A stretch of 39,459 nucleotides of DNA from positions 1 through 39,459 of the forward strand of contig JACUTZ010000005.1 of NCBI GenBank assembly GCA_014859545.1, given 5' to 3'. The notes under the pieces are model-generated. The model saw only the letters and a list, made by a program, of their open reading frames with translations. It was not told where the DNA came from and did no database searches. The DNA comes from Gammaproteobacteria bacterium. GTDB taxonomy: Bacteria; Pseudomonadota; Gammaproteobacteria; Thiohalomonadales; Thiohalomonadaceae. Both the position numbers and the translations under genes were made by a program. Below, one piece after another: positions 8,960 to 17,739 of the stretch. The stretch's first letter is position 1, and every line of letters starts with the position of its first letter.

Positions 8960-10477
8960 ATGTGCGGGATCATCGGCATCGTAGCAACAACCACTGTCAA
9001 CCAAATGATCTATGACGGTCTGACGGTTTTGCAACACCGCGGCCAGGATGCCGCCGGGATCATGACCTGTGACGACGATCGTCTGTATCTGCGCAAGGAC
9101 AATGGCCTGGTGCGTGATGTCTTTCATACCCGCCACATGCTGCGCCTGCAGGGCAATATGGGAATTGGGCATGTGCGTTATCCCACCGCTGGTTGTTCCT
9201 CTTCGGCCGAGGCACAGCCCTTCTACGTCAATTCCCCCTACGGGGTTGCCCTGGCCCACAACGGCAACCTGACCAATGCAGACAGCCTCAAGGAAGATCT
9301 GTTTCGCGAGGATTTGCGCCACATCAATACCAGCTCCGATTCCGAGATTCTGTTGAATGTGTTTGCCCATGAATTGCAGCGCCAGGGCAAGTATCGTATC
9401 GATGAACATGACATCTTCGAAGCGGTGGCACGCGTACACAAGCGCGTCAAGGGTGCCTATGCGGTGGTGGCGATGGTCATTGGCTATGGCATGGTTGCCT
9501 TTCGTGATCCGAATGGGATCCGCCCATTGATGATCGGCAAGCGCAGCAGCGCCGGTGGTGATGAATATGTGGCGGCCTCCGAGAGTGTCGCCATCGATGC
9601 GCTCGCCTTTGAACGCCTGCGTGATGTGGAACCGGGTGAGGCGGTGTTCGTTGACCTGGCCGGTAACTTCCACGCCAAACAGTGTGCCGAAACAGTGACA
9701 CATTCGCCCTGTATCTTTGAATATGTGTATTTTGCGCGCCCGGACTCCATCATCGACGGCATTTCGGTCTACAAGGCGCGTCTGCGTATGGGCGAAAAAC
9801 TGGCCCAGCGGATGCTGCAAGACTGGCCGGAGCATGATATCGATGTGGTGATCCCGATCCCGGATACCAGCCGCACTTCGGCCCTGCAGTTGGCCAATAG
9901 CCTGGGGGTTAATTATCGGGAAGGCTTTATCAAAAATCGCTATATCGGCCGCACCTTCATCATGCCTGGCCAGCAGCAGCGCAAGAAATCGGTGCGCCAA
10001 AAGCTCAACCCCATCGAGCTGGAATTCAAGGGCAAGAATGTCTTGCTGGTGGACGACTCGATTGTGCGCGGCACCACCTCCCAGCAAATCATTCAAATGG
10101 CTCGCGATGCCGGTGCCAACAAGGTCTATTTTGCCTCTGCCGCGCCGCCGGTACGCTTCCCCAATGTCTATGGCATCGATATGCCGTCCACCGCCGAGCT
10201 GATCGGTCATGGCCGTGATGAGGTACAGATTGCCGAGGCGATCGGCGCCGACCGTCTGTTCTATCAGGAACTGGATGACCTGATCGCCGCGGTGCTTTAT
10301 AAAAAGAACAAGACCCAGGTCACCCGTTTCGATGCCTCGGTGTTTAACGGCGAATACATCACCGGGGATGTGACCGAGGCCTACCTGCAGAACCTGCAGG
10401 ACTCCCGCAGCGATCAAGCCAAGGACGAGCGCAACAAACGCGACAATGCCATCATCGAGATGCACAACAACAACTGA
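8960..10477 (+). CDS. purF: Amidophosphoribosyltransferase
   Basis: The 505-residue enzyme makes 5-phosphoribosylamine from PRPP and glutamine, the first committed step of purine synthesis. MCGIIGIV puts the N-terminal nucleophile at Cys2 of the glutaminase domain. The PRPP-binding loop [14 protein letters not shown] lies near residues 360-375. The length matches E. coli PurF (505). It follows cvpA as in E. coli. A CGCAGAG-armed repeat element begins 5 bases after the stop codon and separates it from metZ. Confidence 0.97.
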   Translation: MCGIIGIVATTTVNQMIYDGLTVLQHRGQDAAGIMTCDDDRLYLRKDNGLVRDVFHTRHMLRLQGNMGIGHVRYPTAGCSSSAEAQPFYVNSPYGVALAHNGNLTNADSLKEDLFREDLRHINTSSDSEILLNVFAHELQRQGKYRIDEHDIFEAVARVHKRVKGAYAVVAMVIGYGMVAFRDPNGIRPLMIGKRSSAGGDEYVAASESVAIDALAFERLRDVEPGEAVFVDLAGNFHAKQCAETVTHSPCIFEYVYFARPDSIIDGISVYKARLRMGEKLAQRMLQDWPEHDIDVVIPIPDTSRTSALQLANSLGVNYREGFIKNRYIGRTFIMPGQQQRKKSVRQKLNPIELEFKGKNVLLVDDSIVRGTTSQQIIQMARDAGANKVYFASAAPPVRFPNVYGIDMPSTAELIGHGRDEVQIAEAIGADRLFYQELDDLIAAVLYKKNKTQVTRFDASVFNGEYITGDVTEAYLQNLQDSRSDQAKDERNKRDNAIIEMHNNN

Positions 10478-10481
10478 CAAG

Positions 10482-10657
10482 AAAAGCTTGAACCGCAGAG
10501 GACGCAGAGTACGCAGAGAAATGCCAAGCGTGTAGCATCATGTCAGGTGTTCCCAGCGTGGGTCATTGACGGCATGCCCCCCCCGACAGGATGCACAAGA
10601 GGATTGATGCGCCATGTTTTCTCTGCGTACTCTGCGTCTCTGCGGTGAAAATCTTTT
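10482..10657 (+). repeat. Intercistronic element with inverted CGCAGAG arms (copy 1, purF/metZ)
   Basis: The left arm (10482-10520) starts AAAAGCTTGAACCGCAGAG and continues with further CGCAGAG units. The right arm (10617-10657) is its inverted partner and ends CTCTGCGGTGAAAATCTTTT. The arms pair over about 35 bases around a core of about 95 bases that contains no gene. A second copy lies at 37278-37521. It begins 5 bases after the purF stop and ends 31 bases before the metZ start. In mRNA it would fold into one long hairpin. Confidence 0.8.
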
Positions 10658-10688
10658 GCCACAAAGCCCTGACCAATGAGGACGGACA

Positions 10689-11882
10689 ATGACGATTTCA
10701 CGCGATGATTGGGATGCGCTGGGCTTTGATACCCTGGCGGTGCGCGCCGGGCAGGTGCGTACCAGCGAGGGCGAGCAGAGCGAGCCGATCTTTCCCACCT
10801 CCAGTTTCACCTTCGAATCCGCCGCCCAGGCGGCCGCCCGTTTTGGCGGTACCGAACCGGGCAATATCTACTCGCGCTTTACCAATCCCACCGTACGCAC
10901 CTTCGAGCAGCGCCTGGCGGCCCTGGAAGGCGGCGAGAGCTGTGTCGCCACCAGCTCCGGCATGGCGGCGATCCTCGCCACCTGCATGGGGCTATTGAAG
11001 GCGGGCGATCACATCGTCTCCTCGCGGGCTATTTTCGGCACCACCACGGTGTTGTTCAACAACTTTATGGCCAAGTTCGGGGTTGAGATCAGCTATGTGG
11101 ATCAGACCGACTATAGCGGCTGGGAGCAGGCGATCCGTCCCAACACCCGGTTCCTGTTCCTGGAAACCCCCTCCAATCCACTCACCGAGGTGGCCGATAT
11201 CCCGCGCCTGGCTGAACTGGCCCATGCCCATGGTGCCTTGCTGGTGGTGGACAACTGCTTCTGTACCCCGGCCCTGCAACAGCCGCTCAAGCTTGGTGCC
11301 GATGTGGTGATCCACTCCGCCACCAAGTACATCGACGGGCAGGGCAGGGCGATGGGCGGGGCCGTGGTGGGTAATGCCGAACTGGTCGGCAATCAGGTCT
11401 ACAGCTTTCTGCGCAGTGCCGGCCCTACTATGAGCACCTTCAATGCCTGGATCTTCCTCAAGGGTCTGGAAACGCTGAAATTGCGCATGCGCGCCCATTG
11501 CGAGAATGCCCTGGCCCTGGCCCAATGGCTGGAGCAACAGCCGGGCGTGGCCCGCGTCCACTATCCGGGCCTGGCTTCCCATCCGCAACACGAACTGGCA
11601 AGCAGCCAACAAACCGGTTTTGGCGGCATCCTCTCCTTCGAACTGGAAGGCGGCCAGCCCCAGGCCTGGAAGGTGATCGATGGCACCAGGGTGATGTCGA
11701 TCACCGCCAACCTGGGCGATACCAAGACCACCATCACCCACCCGGCCACCACCACCCACGGTCGCCTGACGCCCGAGCAGCGTCAACAGGCCGGGATCAG
11801 CGACGGCCTGGTGCGGATCTCGGTGGGTCTGGAGGATATCGAGGATCTCAAGGCGGATCTGGCGCGGGGCTTGGCAGGTTAA
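10689..11882 (+). CDS. metZ: O-succinylhomoserine sulfhydrylase
   Basis: The 397-residue PLP enzyme of the Cys/Met metabolism family joins O-succinylhomoserine and sulfide to give homocysteine. The PLP lysine is Lys213 in HSATKYIDGQG, and the substrate-binding pattern NIYSRFTNPT is near residue 59. The characteristic START-like N-terminus (DALGFDTLAVRAGQ) and its position after purF match metZ of Pseudomonas. GAGG precedes the ATG at 10689. Direct sulfhydrylation fits an organism with ready sulfide. The closest alternative is another sulfhydrylase or lyase of the same fold. Confidence 0.92.
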   Translation: MTISRDDWDALGFDTLAVRAGQVRTSEGEQSEPIFPTSSFTFESAAQAAARFGGTEPGNIYSRFTNPTVRTFEQRLAALEGGESCVATSSGMAAILATCMGLLKAGDHIVSSRAIFGTTTVLFNNFMAKFGVEISYVDQTDYSGWEQAIRPNTRFLFLETPSNPLTEVADIPRLAELAHAHGALLVVDNCFCTPALQQPLKLGADVVIHSATKYIDGQGRAMGGAVVGNAELVGNQVYSFLRSAGPTMSTFNAWIFLKGLETLKLRMRAHCENALALAQWLEQQPGVARVHYPGLASHPQHELASSQQTGFGGILSFELEGGQPQAWKVIDGTRVMSITANLGDTKTTITHPATTTHGRLTPEQRQQAGISDGLVRISVGLEDIEDLKADLARGLAG

Positions 11883-11942
11883 GGTCAAAAGAACCGACTT
11901 TAGGCCAGGGCGTCGAGCTCGCGCTCAATGTGGAGATGGCCT

Positions 11943-12791
11943 CTAATAGCAGGCCAACACAATCAGACCAAGCGTGATCACTGTCACCGCTAGTATGCGT
12001 CTGCCCCAGGCGTGCCTTTCCTTGAACAGGAGGATGGAGGCCAGGGTGGCCAGTACGATACCCGCATTGGTGTAGCTCACCGCTTCGGCCGCGCTGAGTT
12101 CACGCATGGCATGGATCACCAGCGCATAGGCCAAGCCGATACATAAGCCACCGACCAGCAGCGGCAGGATCTTGATCCGCTGCGCAGGTATCCAGCGCCC
12201 ACTCTGGCGGTGCAGGCGCCAGCTAAGGGCTAGCCAGGAAGCAAGATAGCCCACCGACAGGAAACCCACCAGCCCCATGAAGCTGGGGATCTGCGCGGTG
12301 GCCGCCTTGTCGCTCAACGAGTAGACGCTGGTGGCCAGCATCGCCAGCAGGGTCCAGGGCAGGGCGTGCCGGTCGCTGCCGTGGTTGGCGCTGGCGGCCA
12401 TGAGCCACAGCCCGATGACGCTGATCCCTATCCCCAGCCAGGCACCATGCGAGAGCTGTTGGTCAAAAAACAGGCTGCCCCAGATGGCGATCAGCAGTGG
12501 CGAGCTGCGCACCAGTGGATAGACCAGCGCCACCGGGGCATGCTCGTAGGCGCGGGCAAGTCCAAGGAAATAAATCACATTTGCTGTCGCCGATACCAGC
12601 AGCAGGAGCACGGTTTCCTGCGACCAGCTGGCGGTGCGCAGTAGCTCCCAGATCCCCCATGGGGCCAGTAGCAGCAGATGGGCCAGTAACACCCACCACA
12701 GCGGCATGGCTGCGGCGGGCAGGTGTCGGGCCATCAGGTTCCAGATCACATGCATCACCACCGATAGGCTCAAGGCCAGGGTGGCGCTCAT
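11943..12791 (-). CDS. EamA/DMT-type permease associated with phosphonate use
   Basis: The 282-residue protein has about ten membrane helices arranged as two EamA repeats. It is the last gene of the phn operon, and its ATG overlaps the phnP stop by 4 bases. A family of hydrophobic EamA-like proteins is known from phosphonate operons of Vibrio, Pseudomonas and Thiomicrospira (the phn_DUF6 type), and this gene fits by both sequence type and position. Its substrate is unknown: it could export a toxic product or import a phosphonate. The end is convergent with metZ across a 60-base gap. Confidence 0.75.
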   Translation of the reverse strand: MSATLALSLSVVMHVIWNLMARHLPAAAMPLWWVLLAHLLLLAPWGIWELLRTASWSQETVLLLLVSATANVIYFLGLARAYEHAPVALVYPLVRSSPLLIAIWGSLFFDQQLSHGAWLGIGISVIGLWLMAASANHGSDRHALPWTLLAMLATSVYSLSDKAATAQIPSFMGLVGFLSVGYLASWLALSWRLHRQSGRWIPAQRIKILPLLVGGLCIGLAYALVIHAMRELSAAEAVSYTNAGIVLATLASILLFKERHAWGRRILAVTVITLGLIVLACY

Positions 12792-13546
12792 ACATCCAGC
12801 TCATGGCAATCGCCGTCACTGGCCACGCACACCCCTTCGGGCAGGCCAGGTTGTTGTGCCAGCAGCCAGCTGTCGAGCTCGTGGCCGATATGGGTGAGCC
12901 AGGCGCGTTGCGCGCCACTGCGCTCGATGCACGCCAGCGCGGCGTGCCAGTCGTTGTGGTTGCTGGGGGCCTGCCGTGGCGGGTGGGTGCAGTCGATGGC
13001 CATCGCGAAACGCCCCCACTGGCGCAGGAATGCGCCGGTTTTGGGTGGCAGGCCGAGGGTGTCGGTAAGATAGGCCAAACGCGTTGCGCCCGCGCTCTCG
13101 ATGGCGTAGCCAAAGGTAACCTTGGAGTGTTGCAAGGGCAACGGGGTCAGGCGCAACGTGCCGATGCGAAAGGGTACGAATTTGCGCTGCGCGTGAAACG
13201 CCAGCACGCCGGGGTGTTTGAACAGATCGGCGCAACCCTGGCTGTCGGGCGGGCCGTATACCGGCAGCACCTCACCCTTGCCCCAGCGCAGGTGAAACAG
13301 GCCCTGCACATGGTCCGGATGGTAGTGGGTGAGTACGATGGCGTCCAGTGTGCCCGGGGGGAAGCGCTGGTGCAGGTCGCACAGCCCGGCATCGATCAGG
13401 ATGCGGGTGCCATCGGCCTCGATCAGGGCGCTACAGGGCTGACGCTGGTGCGGCACCGAGCTGGCGGCACGACGGCAGGCCGGGCAATCACAGCCATACA
13501 GCGGCACCCCGCCCGCAGCACCGGTACCAAGAAAGCTCAGGCGCAT
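12788..13546 (-). CDS. phnP: Phosphoribosyl 1,2-cyclic phosphate phosphodiesterase
   Basis: The 252-residue metallo-beta-lactamase-fold enzyme opens the cyclic ribose phosphate released by C-P lyase to ribose 1,5-bisphosphate. The catalytic metal motif THYHPDH is at residues 73-79. The Cys19, Cys21 and Cys24 cluster (CDCPAC) matches the structural zinc site known in E. coli PhnP. It overlaps phnN by 10 bases upstream and the permease by 4 bases downstream, so it sits inside a tightly coupled operon. Confidence 0.94.
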   Translation of the reverse strand: MRLSFLGTGAAGGVPLYGCDCPACRRAASSVPHQRQPCSALIEADGTRILIDAGLCDLHQRFPPGTLDAIVLTHYHPDHVQGLFHLRWGKGEVLPVYGPPDSQGCADLFKHPGVLAFHAQRKFVPFRIGTLRLTPLPLQHSKVTFGYAIESAGATRLAYLTDTLGLPPKTGAFLRQWGRFAMAIDCTHPPRQAPSNHNDWHAALACIERSGAQRAWLTHIGHELDSWLLAQQPGLPEGVCVASDGDCHELDV

Positions 13547-14109
13547 GCGCTGTTCCCTCGGCTGTAGCGGCGGATCAGCGCCACCAGGGCCTCACCGCCT
13601 TGTTCGATGGGGCCGTCGTTATGAATCACCAGTGCGCCGCTGGGGGTGCCCTTGCGTAGCCGGGCATGGCGGGCCAGGCGGCGCTCCACCTCTTCGGTGT
13701 CCTCGCGTCCGCGCGCCAGTAGGCGCTGGCGTAACACCTCGGGGGAGACGTCGATGACCACCGGCAATAGTTCCGGGTAGCGTTGGCGCGCCTCTTGCAG
13801 ATAGGCGCGTGAGCCGTTCAGCACGACGCTAATCCCCTTGGCCAGCCACTGGTTGATCTCGGTGCCCACGCCGTAGCGCAGGCCATGGCTGTGCCAGTGC
13901 AGGGCGAACAGACGTCCGGCCAGTCGTGCGCTGAACTCCGCCTCGCTGAGCGCCACATGGTTTTCACCACCAGCATCGGCGGGGCGGGTGATATAGCGGT
14001 GGGCGAAGCAGACCCCCGGCTCGCTGGCCAGGTGCTGGCGGGCATAGGCCATCAGGCTGTCCTTGCCGCAGCCGGAGGCACCGACCACATAGATTAGATA
14101 AGCCGCCAT
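13537..14109 (-). CDS. phnN: Ribose 1,5-bisphosphate phosphokinase
   Basis: The 190-residue kinase turns ribose 1,5-bisphosphate into PRPP, returning the phosphonate-derived ribosyl phosphate to metabolism. It starts MAAYLIYVVGASGCGKDSLM, with the Walker A motif GASGCGKDS near residue 10. The guanylate-kinase-like HRYITRPADAGGENH follows. The start at 14109 leaves one base after the phnM stop; an ATG 33 bases upstream would lie inside phnM and adds an unlikely tail. Confidence 0.93.
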   Translation of the reverse strand: MAAYLIYVVGASGCGKDSLMAYARQHLASEPGVCFAHRYITRPADAGGENHVALSEAEFSARLAGRLFALHWHSHGLRYGVGTEINQWLAKGISVVLNGSRAYLQEARQRYPELLPVVIDVSPEVLRQRLLARGREDTEEVERRLARHARLRKGTPSGALVIHNDGPIEQGGEALVALIRRYSRGNSACA

Positions 14110-14110
14110 G

Positions 14111-15274
14111 TTAGTGACCCTGTTGCGGATCAAAGCGGGCATCGAGCGTCAGCCTGCCGGCGCTCCAGACTCGCTCGGCCTGGTGCAGCCCGCCCAATTC
14201 GCGCACCGCGATCAGGTCGGCACGTTGGCCTACCGCGATCTCGCCACGGTCGTGCAGGCCGGCGGCGCGTGCTGGGTTACGAGTCACCAGCGCCACTGCC
14301 TCGGGCAGGGCGATCCCGGCCAGGTCCGGCAGACGCATCACCGAGGGCAGCAGCGCAGCCGGTGAATAGTCACCGCACAGGCAGTCGGCCACCCCGGCCA
14401 GCACCGCATCCAGCGCGCGCATATTGCCGGACTGGGATTGCCCGCGCAGGATATTGGGGGCGCCGAACAGCGTGGCCAGGCCAGCGGCGCGCGCCGCCTG
14501 GGCCGTTTCCAGATTGACCGGGAATTCCGAGATCACTGCCCCCAGCGCCTTGACGGTATCGACCTTGGCGGGGCTGTCGTCATCGTGGCTAGCGATGGCC
14601 ACCCGCAGCTGACCGGCCAGTTCGGCCAGTTGCATCATGCGCGCCATGGCGCCTTCGGCAGCCTCGGCCTTTTGTGCCAGGATGGCATCCAGCTGGCTGG
14701 CGTCGGTCTTGTAGGTCTTGGCCAGGTAGGCGCTGTAGGCCTCCACATCACGGAACTGGCCCTGGCCAGGGCTGTGGTCCATGAATGAGATCAACTGCGC
14801 GTGGCCCTCGCGCAGCAGGCTGGCCAGCAGCGGCGGGGCACTCTGGTCAGTGACCTCGTAACGCAGATGTACGCGATTATCGACCAGCGCGTGGCGCTGC
14901 CAGTCACCGATGGCGCGGGCGATCTCGGCGGCGAAGGCGTTGTTGCGTACCCCCAGCTCGTGGTTGGCGAAGGACAAGGCGTGAAACACCGTGGTGATGC
15001 CGGCGGCGGCATTGCGCTTGTCGGCCTGGGCGCAGGCGAAGGCCAGTGGAAAATGCACGCCGGGGCGGGGCTCCACTTCCTTTTCCAGTGCATCGCAGTG
15101 CAGGTCGATCATGCCGGGCATCAGGGTGCGTCCGGACAGATCGATCTCGCTGGCACCGGCATGGCCAGTCGGATCGAGTGCCGCGATGCGATCTCCTTCG
15201 ATCAGCACCGCCACGTCGTCGTGGATTTCATCGGCCAATACCACGCGGGCGTGGGTCAATAGGGTGGATGTCAT
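14111..15274 (-). CDS. phnM: Alpha-D-ribose 1-methylphosphonate 5-triphosphate diphosphatase
   Basis: The 387-residue amidohydrolase-superfamily enzyme removes pyrophosphate from the ribosyl phosphonate triphosphate before C-P bond cleavage. The metal motif appears in PGMIDLHCDALEKEVEPRPG (residues about 53-72). ASHDDDSPAKV in the middle and CGDYSPAALLPSV near the C-terminus are typical of PhnM. It overlaps phnL by an ATGA. Length is normal for the family (about 380). Confidence 0.95.
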   Translation of the reverse strand: MTSTLLTHARVVLADEIHDDVAVLIEGDRIAALDPTGHAGASEIDLSGRTLMPGMIDLHCDALEKEVEPRPGVHFPLAFACAQADKRNAAAGITTVFHALSFANHELGVRNNAFAAEIARAIGDWQRHALVDNRVHLRYEVTDQSAPPLLASLLREGHAQLISFMDHSPGQGQFRDVEAYSAYLAKTYKTDASQLDAILAQKAEAAEGAMARMMQLAELAGQLRVAIASHDDDSPAKVDTVKALGAVISEFPVNLETAQAARAAGLATLFGAPNILRGQSQSGNMRALDAVLAGVADCLCGDYSPAALLPSVMRLPDLAGIALPEAVALVTRNPARAAGLHDRGEIAVGQRADLIAVRELGGLHQAERVWSAGRLTLDARFDPQQGH

Positions 15275-15996
15275 GATGTGTGTGCCTCCAGCATTGCAGG
15301 GGTCGGGCGCGGCGGCTGCAGGGTAACGACCTGTTCGGCCAGGCGCTCGACCAGTTGTGGGTGGTGAAAGATGGCCAGCATGGCCACGCCCTCGCCCTTG
15401 ATCGCCTGGAGCAGCTCGACCACGCGATCAGTGGTGGCTGGATCCAGACTGGCGGTGGGTTCGTCCAGTAGCAGCAGGCGCGGACGGGCAATTAGCCCGC
15501 GCGCCAGGTTGACGCGCTGTTTCTCGCCACCTGAGAAGGTGGCCGGTGACACCTGCCACAAGCGTTCGGGCACATTGAGCAAGCTGAGCAGCTCGCTGGC
15601 CTGTTCGGCAGCCGCCTCGCGGTTGCCACCACGGCGGAGCAGTGGTTCGGCCACCACCTCCAGTGCGCTCTTGCGTGGCAGGCAGTGCAGGAACTGGGTG
15701 ACAAAGCCAATCTCGCGCCGCCGCAATTCCAGGATACGATGCTCGCTGGCCTGGGCCAGGTCGGTGATTCTGTCCTCGGCATCCCGGTAGAGGATGCGCC
15801 CGCTGCTGGGCAGGTAGGTGCGATAGATGGCCTTGAGCACCGAGGACTTGCCGGCCCCGGTGGGGCCGACCAGGGCGGTCAGCTCGCCGCGGTAAACCTC
15901 TAGCGCTACCTGCTCGCAGGAGGGGATGCACTGGCCTTGATCGTGCAGGGTGAACTGCTTGGATAGGCCGTCGATTTCAAGTATAGGTGTCGGCAT
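15271..15996 (-). CDS. phnL: C-P lyase system ATP-binding protein PhnL
   Basis: The 241-residue ABC ATPase has Walker A GPTGAGKSS at 44-52, signature FSGGEKQR and Walker B LLLLDEPTASLD. PhnL is required with PhnG, H and I for loading phosphonate onto ATP ribose, and structurally it docks onto PhnK rather than a membrane permease. AGGAGG lies in the 10-base gap after phnK and overlaps its stop codon. Alternatives within the ABC family are excluded by the operon position. Confidence 0.93.
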   Translation of the reverse strand: MPTPILEIDGLSKQFTLHDQGQCIPSCEQVALEVYRGELTALVGPTGAGKSSVLKAIYRTYLPSSGRILYRDAEDRITDLAQASEHRILELRRREIGFVTQFLHCLPRKSALEVVAEPLLRRGGNREAAAEQASELLSLLNVPERLWQVSPATFSGGEKQRVNLARGLIARPRLLLLDEPTASLDPATTDRVVELLQAIKGEGVAMLAIFHHPQLVERLAEQVVTLQPPRPTPAMLEAHTS

Positions 15997-16006
15997 TGCG
16001 GCCTCC

Positions 16007-16837
16007 TTACAGCGCCGAGGCCACCAGCCGCTGGGTATAGGCGTGCTGGGGGTCTTCGAGGATTTGGTCGGTGAGGCCGGATTCGATCACCCGGCCGTAT
16101 TTCATCACGATGGTGCGCCCGGTGAGCAGGCGGATTACCCCCAGGTCGTGGGTGACCACGATCATGGCGGTGCCCAGTTCCTGCTGAATTTCCAGGATCA
16201 GATCGAGGATTCGGGCCTGCACGGAGAGGTCCAGGCCCGTCGTCACCTCGTCGAGGAACAGCAAGGGCGGCTGCGTGGCCAGGGCCTTGGCGATCTGCAC
16301 GCGCTGTTGCATGCCGCCGGAGAACTGCTTCGGCGACTCGTCCATCCGCTCCGGCAGCACCTCGGTGCGCGCGAGCAGTTGCCGCGCCCGCTCGCGTATT
16401 TCGCCATAGTGCGAAAGGTCACTCATCAGCAGCCGCTCGGCGATGTTGCCGCCGGCGGAGACCTTGAAGTTCAGACCCAGGTGTGGGTTCTGATACACCA
16501 TGCCGAAGCGGTGGTTGCGCAGCCAACGCTGCTCGGCGGCGTTCAGCGCGAACAGGTCCCACTGGCGTTCGCCGTCAAAGAACAGCACCTCGCCCACCGT
16601 GGGCGTCTCATCGAAGAAAAGGGTCTTGACCAGGGTCGATTTGCCGCTGCCCGATTCGCCCATGATGCCGAGGATCTCGCCCTCGTGCAGGTCGAAGCTG
16701 ATGTCGTGGGCGGCCACCACCGCACCGCAGTGCGGGCAGATATTGCTGTCCACCTCCGGGCCGGTGCTGTCGATGCAGCGTGGGCAACCGTGGCCGTGGA
16801 TCTTGCTCAGGCCACGGACTTCGAGAATGCGTTTCAT
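16007..16837 (-). CDS. phnK: C-P lyase system ATP-binding protein PhnK with an N-terminal four-cysteine insertion
   Basis: The 276-residue ABC ATPase has Walker A GESGSGKS at 60-67, signature FSGGMQQR and Walker B LLFLDEVTTGLD. PhnK binds the PhnJ subunit of the lyase core. Between the first strand (ILEVRGLSK) and DISFDL this protein has roughly 20 more residues than E. coli PhnK, with two CxxC pairs (Cys18/21 and Cys34/37) that look like a zinc ribbon. The start MKRILEV at 16837 gives an ATGA overlap with phnJ; a longer reading would run 69 bases into phnJ. Confidence 0.93.
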   Translation of the reverse strand: MKRILEVRGLSKIHGHGCPRCIDSTGPEVDSNICPHCGAVVAAHDISFDLHEGEILGIMGESGSGKSTLVKTLFFDETPTVGEVLFFDGERQWDLFALNAAEQRWLRNHRFGMVYQNPHLGLNFKVSAGGNIAERLLMSDLSHYGEIRERARQLLARTEVLPERMDESPKQFSGGMQQRVQIAKALATQPPLLFLDEVTTGLDLSVQARILDLILEIQQELGTAMIVVTHDLGVIRLLTGRTIVMKYGRVIESGLTDQILEDPQHAYTQRLVASAL

Positions 16838-17739
16838 TGCGCCACCTCCCGTGTCGAGTCTTGGCCGCTGGCCAGCTGACTGTTGCAATAGTCGGAATCG
16901 GAACACTGCCAGAGCTTGTTCCCGTCATCGTCGATCAGTTCGTCGAGGAAGCTGTCGCGAGTGCCGCAGCGGGCACAGGCGCGGCGCTGGCCCTGGGCGT
17001 CGCGAAAGTCCTCGGTGCGAAACGGCACGTCATCGAAGACCAGCGGTTCGGCGCGGGTATACGGCGGCACCGCGTAGATCTTCTTCTCACGTCCGGCCCC
17101 CAGCAGGATCAGCGCCGGGCAGTGGTGCAGGCGCGGCACGTCGTAGCGTGGGATCGGGCTGGGGTCGATCACATAGTGGCCATTGATGCGTGTGGGGTAG
17201 CGATGCGAGATGGTGATTTCGTCGAATTGCACAATGTCTTCGTAGAGCTTGGTCAGCAGGCGCGAGTAGTCCCCCTCGCCATGCATCACCTTGCGCCGCG
17301 CCTCGGAAGGCTCCACCACCACCAGCGGGTCCGGGTAAGGCACCTGCAGGACGAGCACCTGCGCTTCGGTGAGCGGCATTTCCGGCACGCGGTGGCGCGA
17401 CTGGATCAGGCTGGCATCCCGGGTGTGTTCGGTGGTATCTACCTTCGGGCAGGTCAGCTCGATGAACTTGCGCAGATTGACCGCGTTGACCGAGTCGTCC
17501 GCGCCCTGGTCGATGACCTTGACCGTGTCGCCGGGTCCGACCAGTGACAAGGTTACCTGCAGTCCACCGGTGCCGAAGCCTCGGCCCATGGGCATCTCGC
17601 GCGAGGCATAGGGCGTCTGATAGCCGGGAATGCAGATGGCTTTGAGAATCGTGCGGCGCACCTCGCGCTTGGCGTACTCGTCCAGAAAGCCGAAGCTGTA
17701 GGCCGCTTCGTCGAGCGGTAGTTCATAGCCGGGGTTCAT
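16834..17739 (-). CDS. phnJ: Alpha-D-ribose 1-methylphosphonate 5-phosphate C-P lyase
   Basis: The 301-residue radical SAM enzyme breaks the carbon-phosphorus bond. The glycyl-radical candidate region GYQTPYASREMPMGRGFGTGG spans about residues 39-59. The four conserved cysteines are Cys255, Cys258, Cys279 and Cys285 in a C-x2-C-x20-C-x5-C array, matching Cys241/244/266/272 of E. coli; three bind the 4Fe-4S cluster and one is catalytic. A Glu/Asp-rich C-terminal tail follows. It is coupled by ATGA overlaps to phnI before it and phnK after it. Confidence 0.96.
   Translation of the reverse strand: MNPGYELPLDEAAYSFGFLDEYAKREVRRTILKAICIPGYQTPYASREMPMGRGFGTGGLQVTLSLVGPGDTVKVIDQGADDSVNAVNLRKFIELTCPKVDTTEHTRDASLIQSRHRVPEMPLTEAQVLVLQVPYPDPLVVVEPSEARRKVMHGEGDYSRLLTKLYEDIVQFDEITISHRYPTRINGHYVIDPSPIPRYDVPRLHHCPALILLGAGREKKIYAVPPYTRAEPLVFDDVPFRTEDFRDAQGQRRACARCGTRDSFLDELIDDDGNKLWQCSDSDYCNSQLASGQDSTREVAQ

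Noticed and set aside
8864-10480. A 538-codon open frame on the minus strand
   Set aside because: It is an exact antisense shadow of purF, whose motifs and length are certain; the antisense product resembles nothing and has no ribosome-binding site.
12497-13567. A 356-codon plus-strand frame over the permease and phnP
   Set aside because: It lies opposite two well supported genes in GC-rich DNA and has a composition typical of antisense frames.
15950-16879. A 309-codon plus-strand frame opposite phnK
   Set aside because: It is an antisense shadow of the ABC protein gene, without signals of its own.
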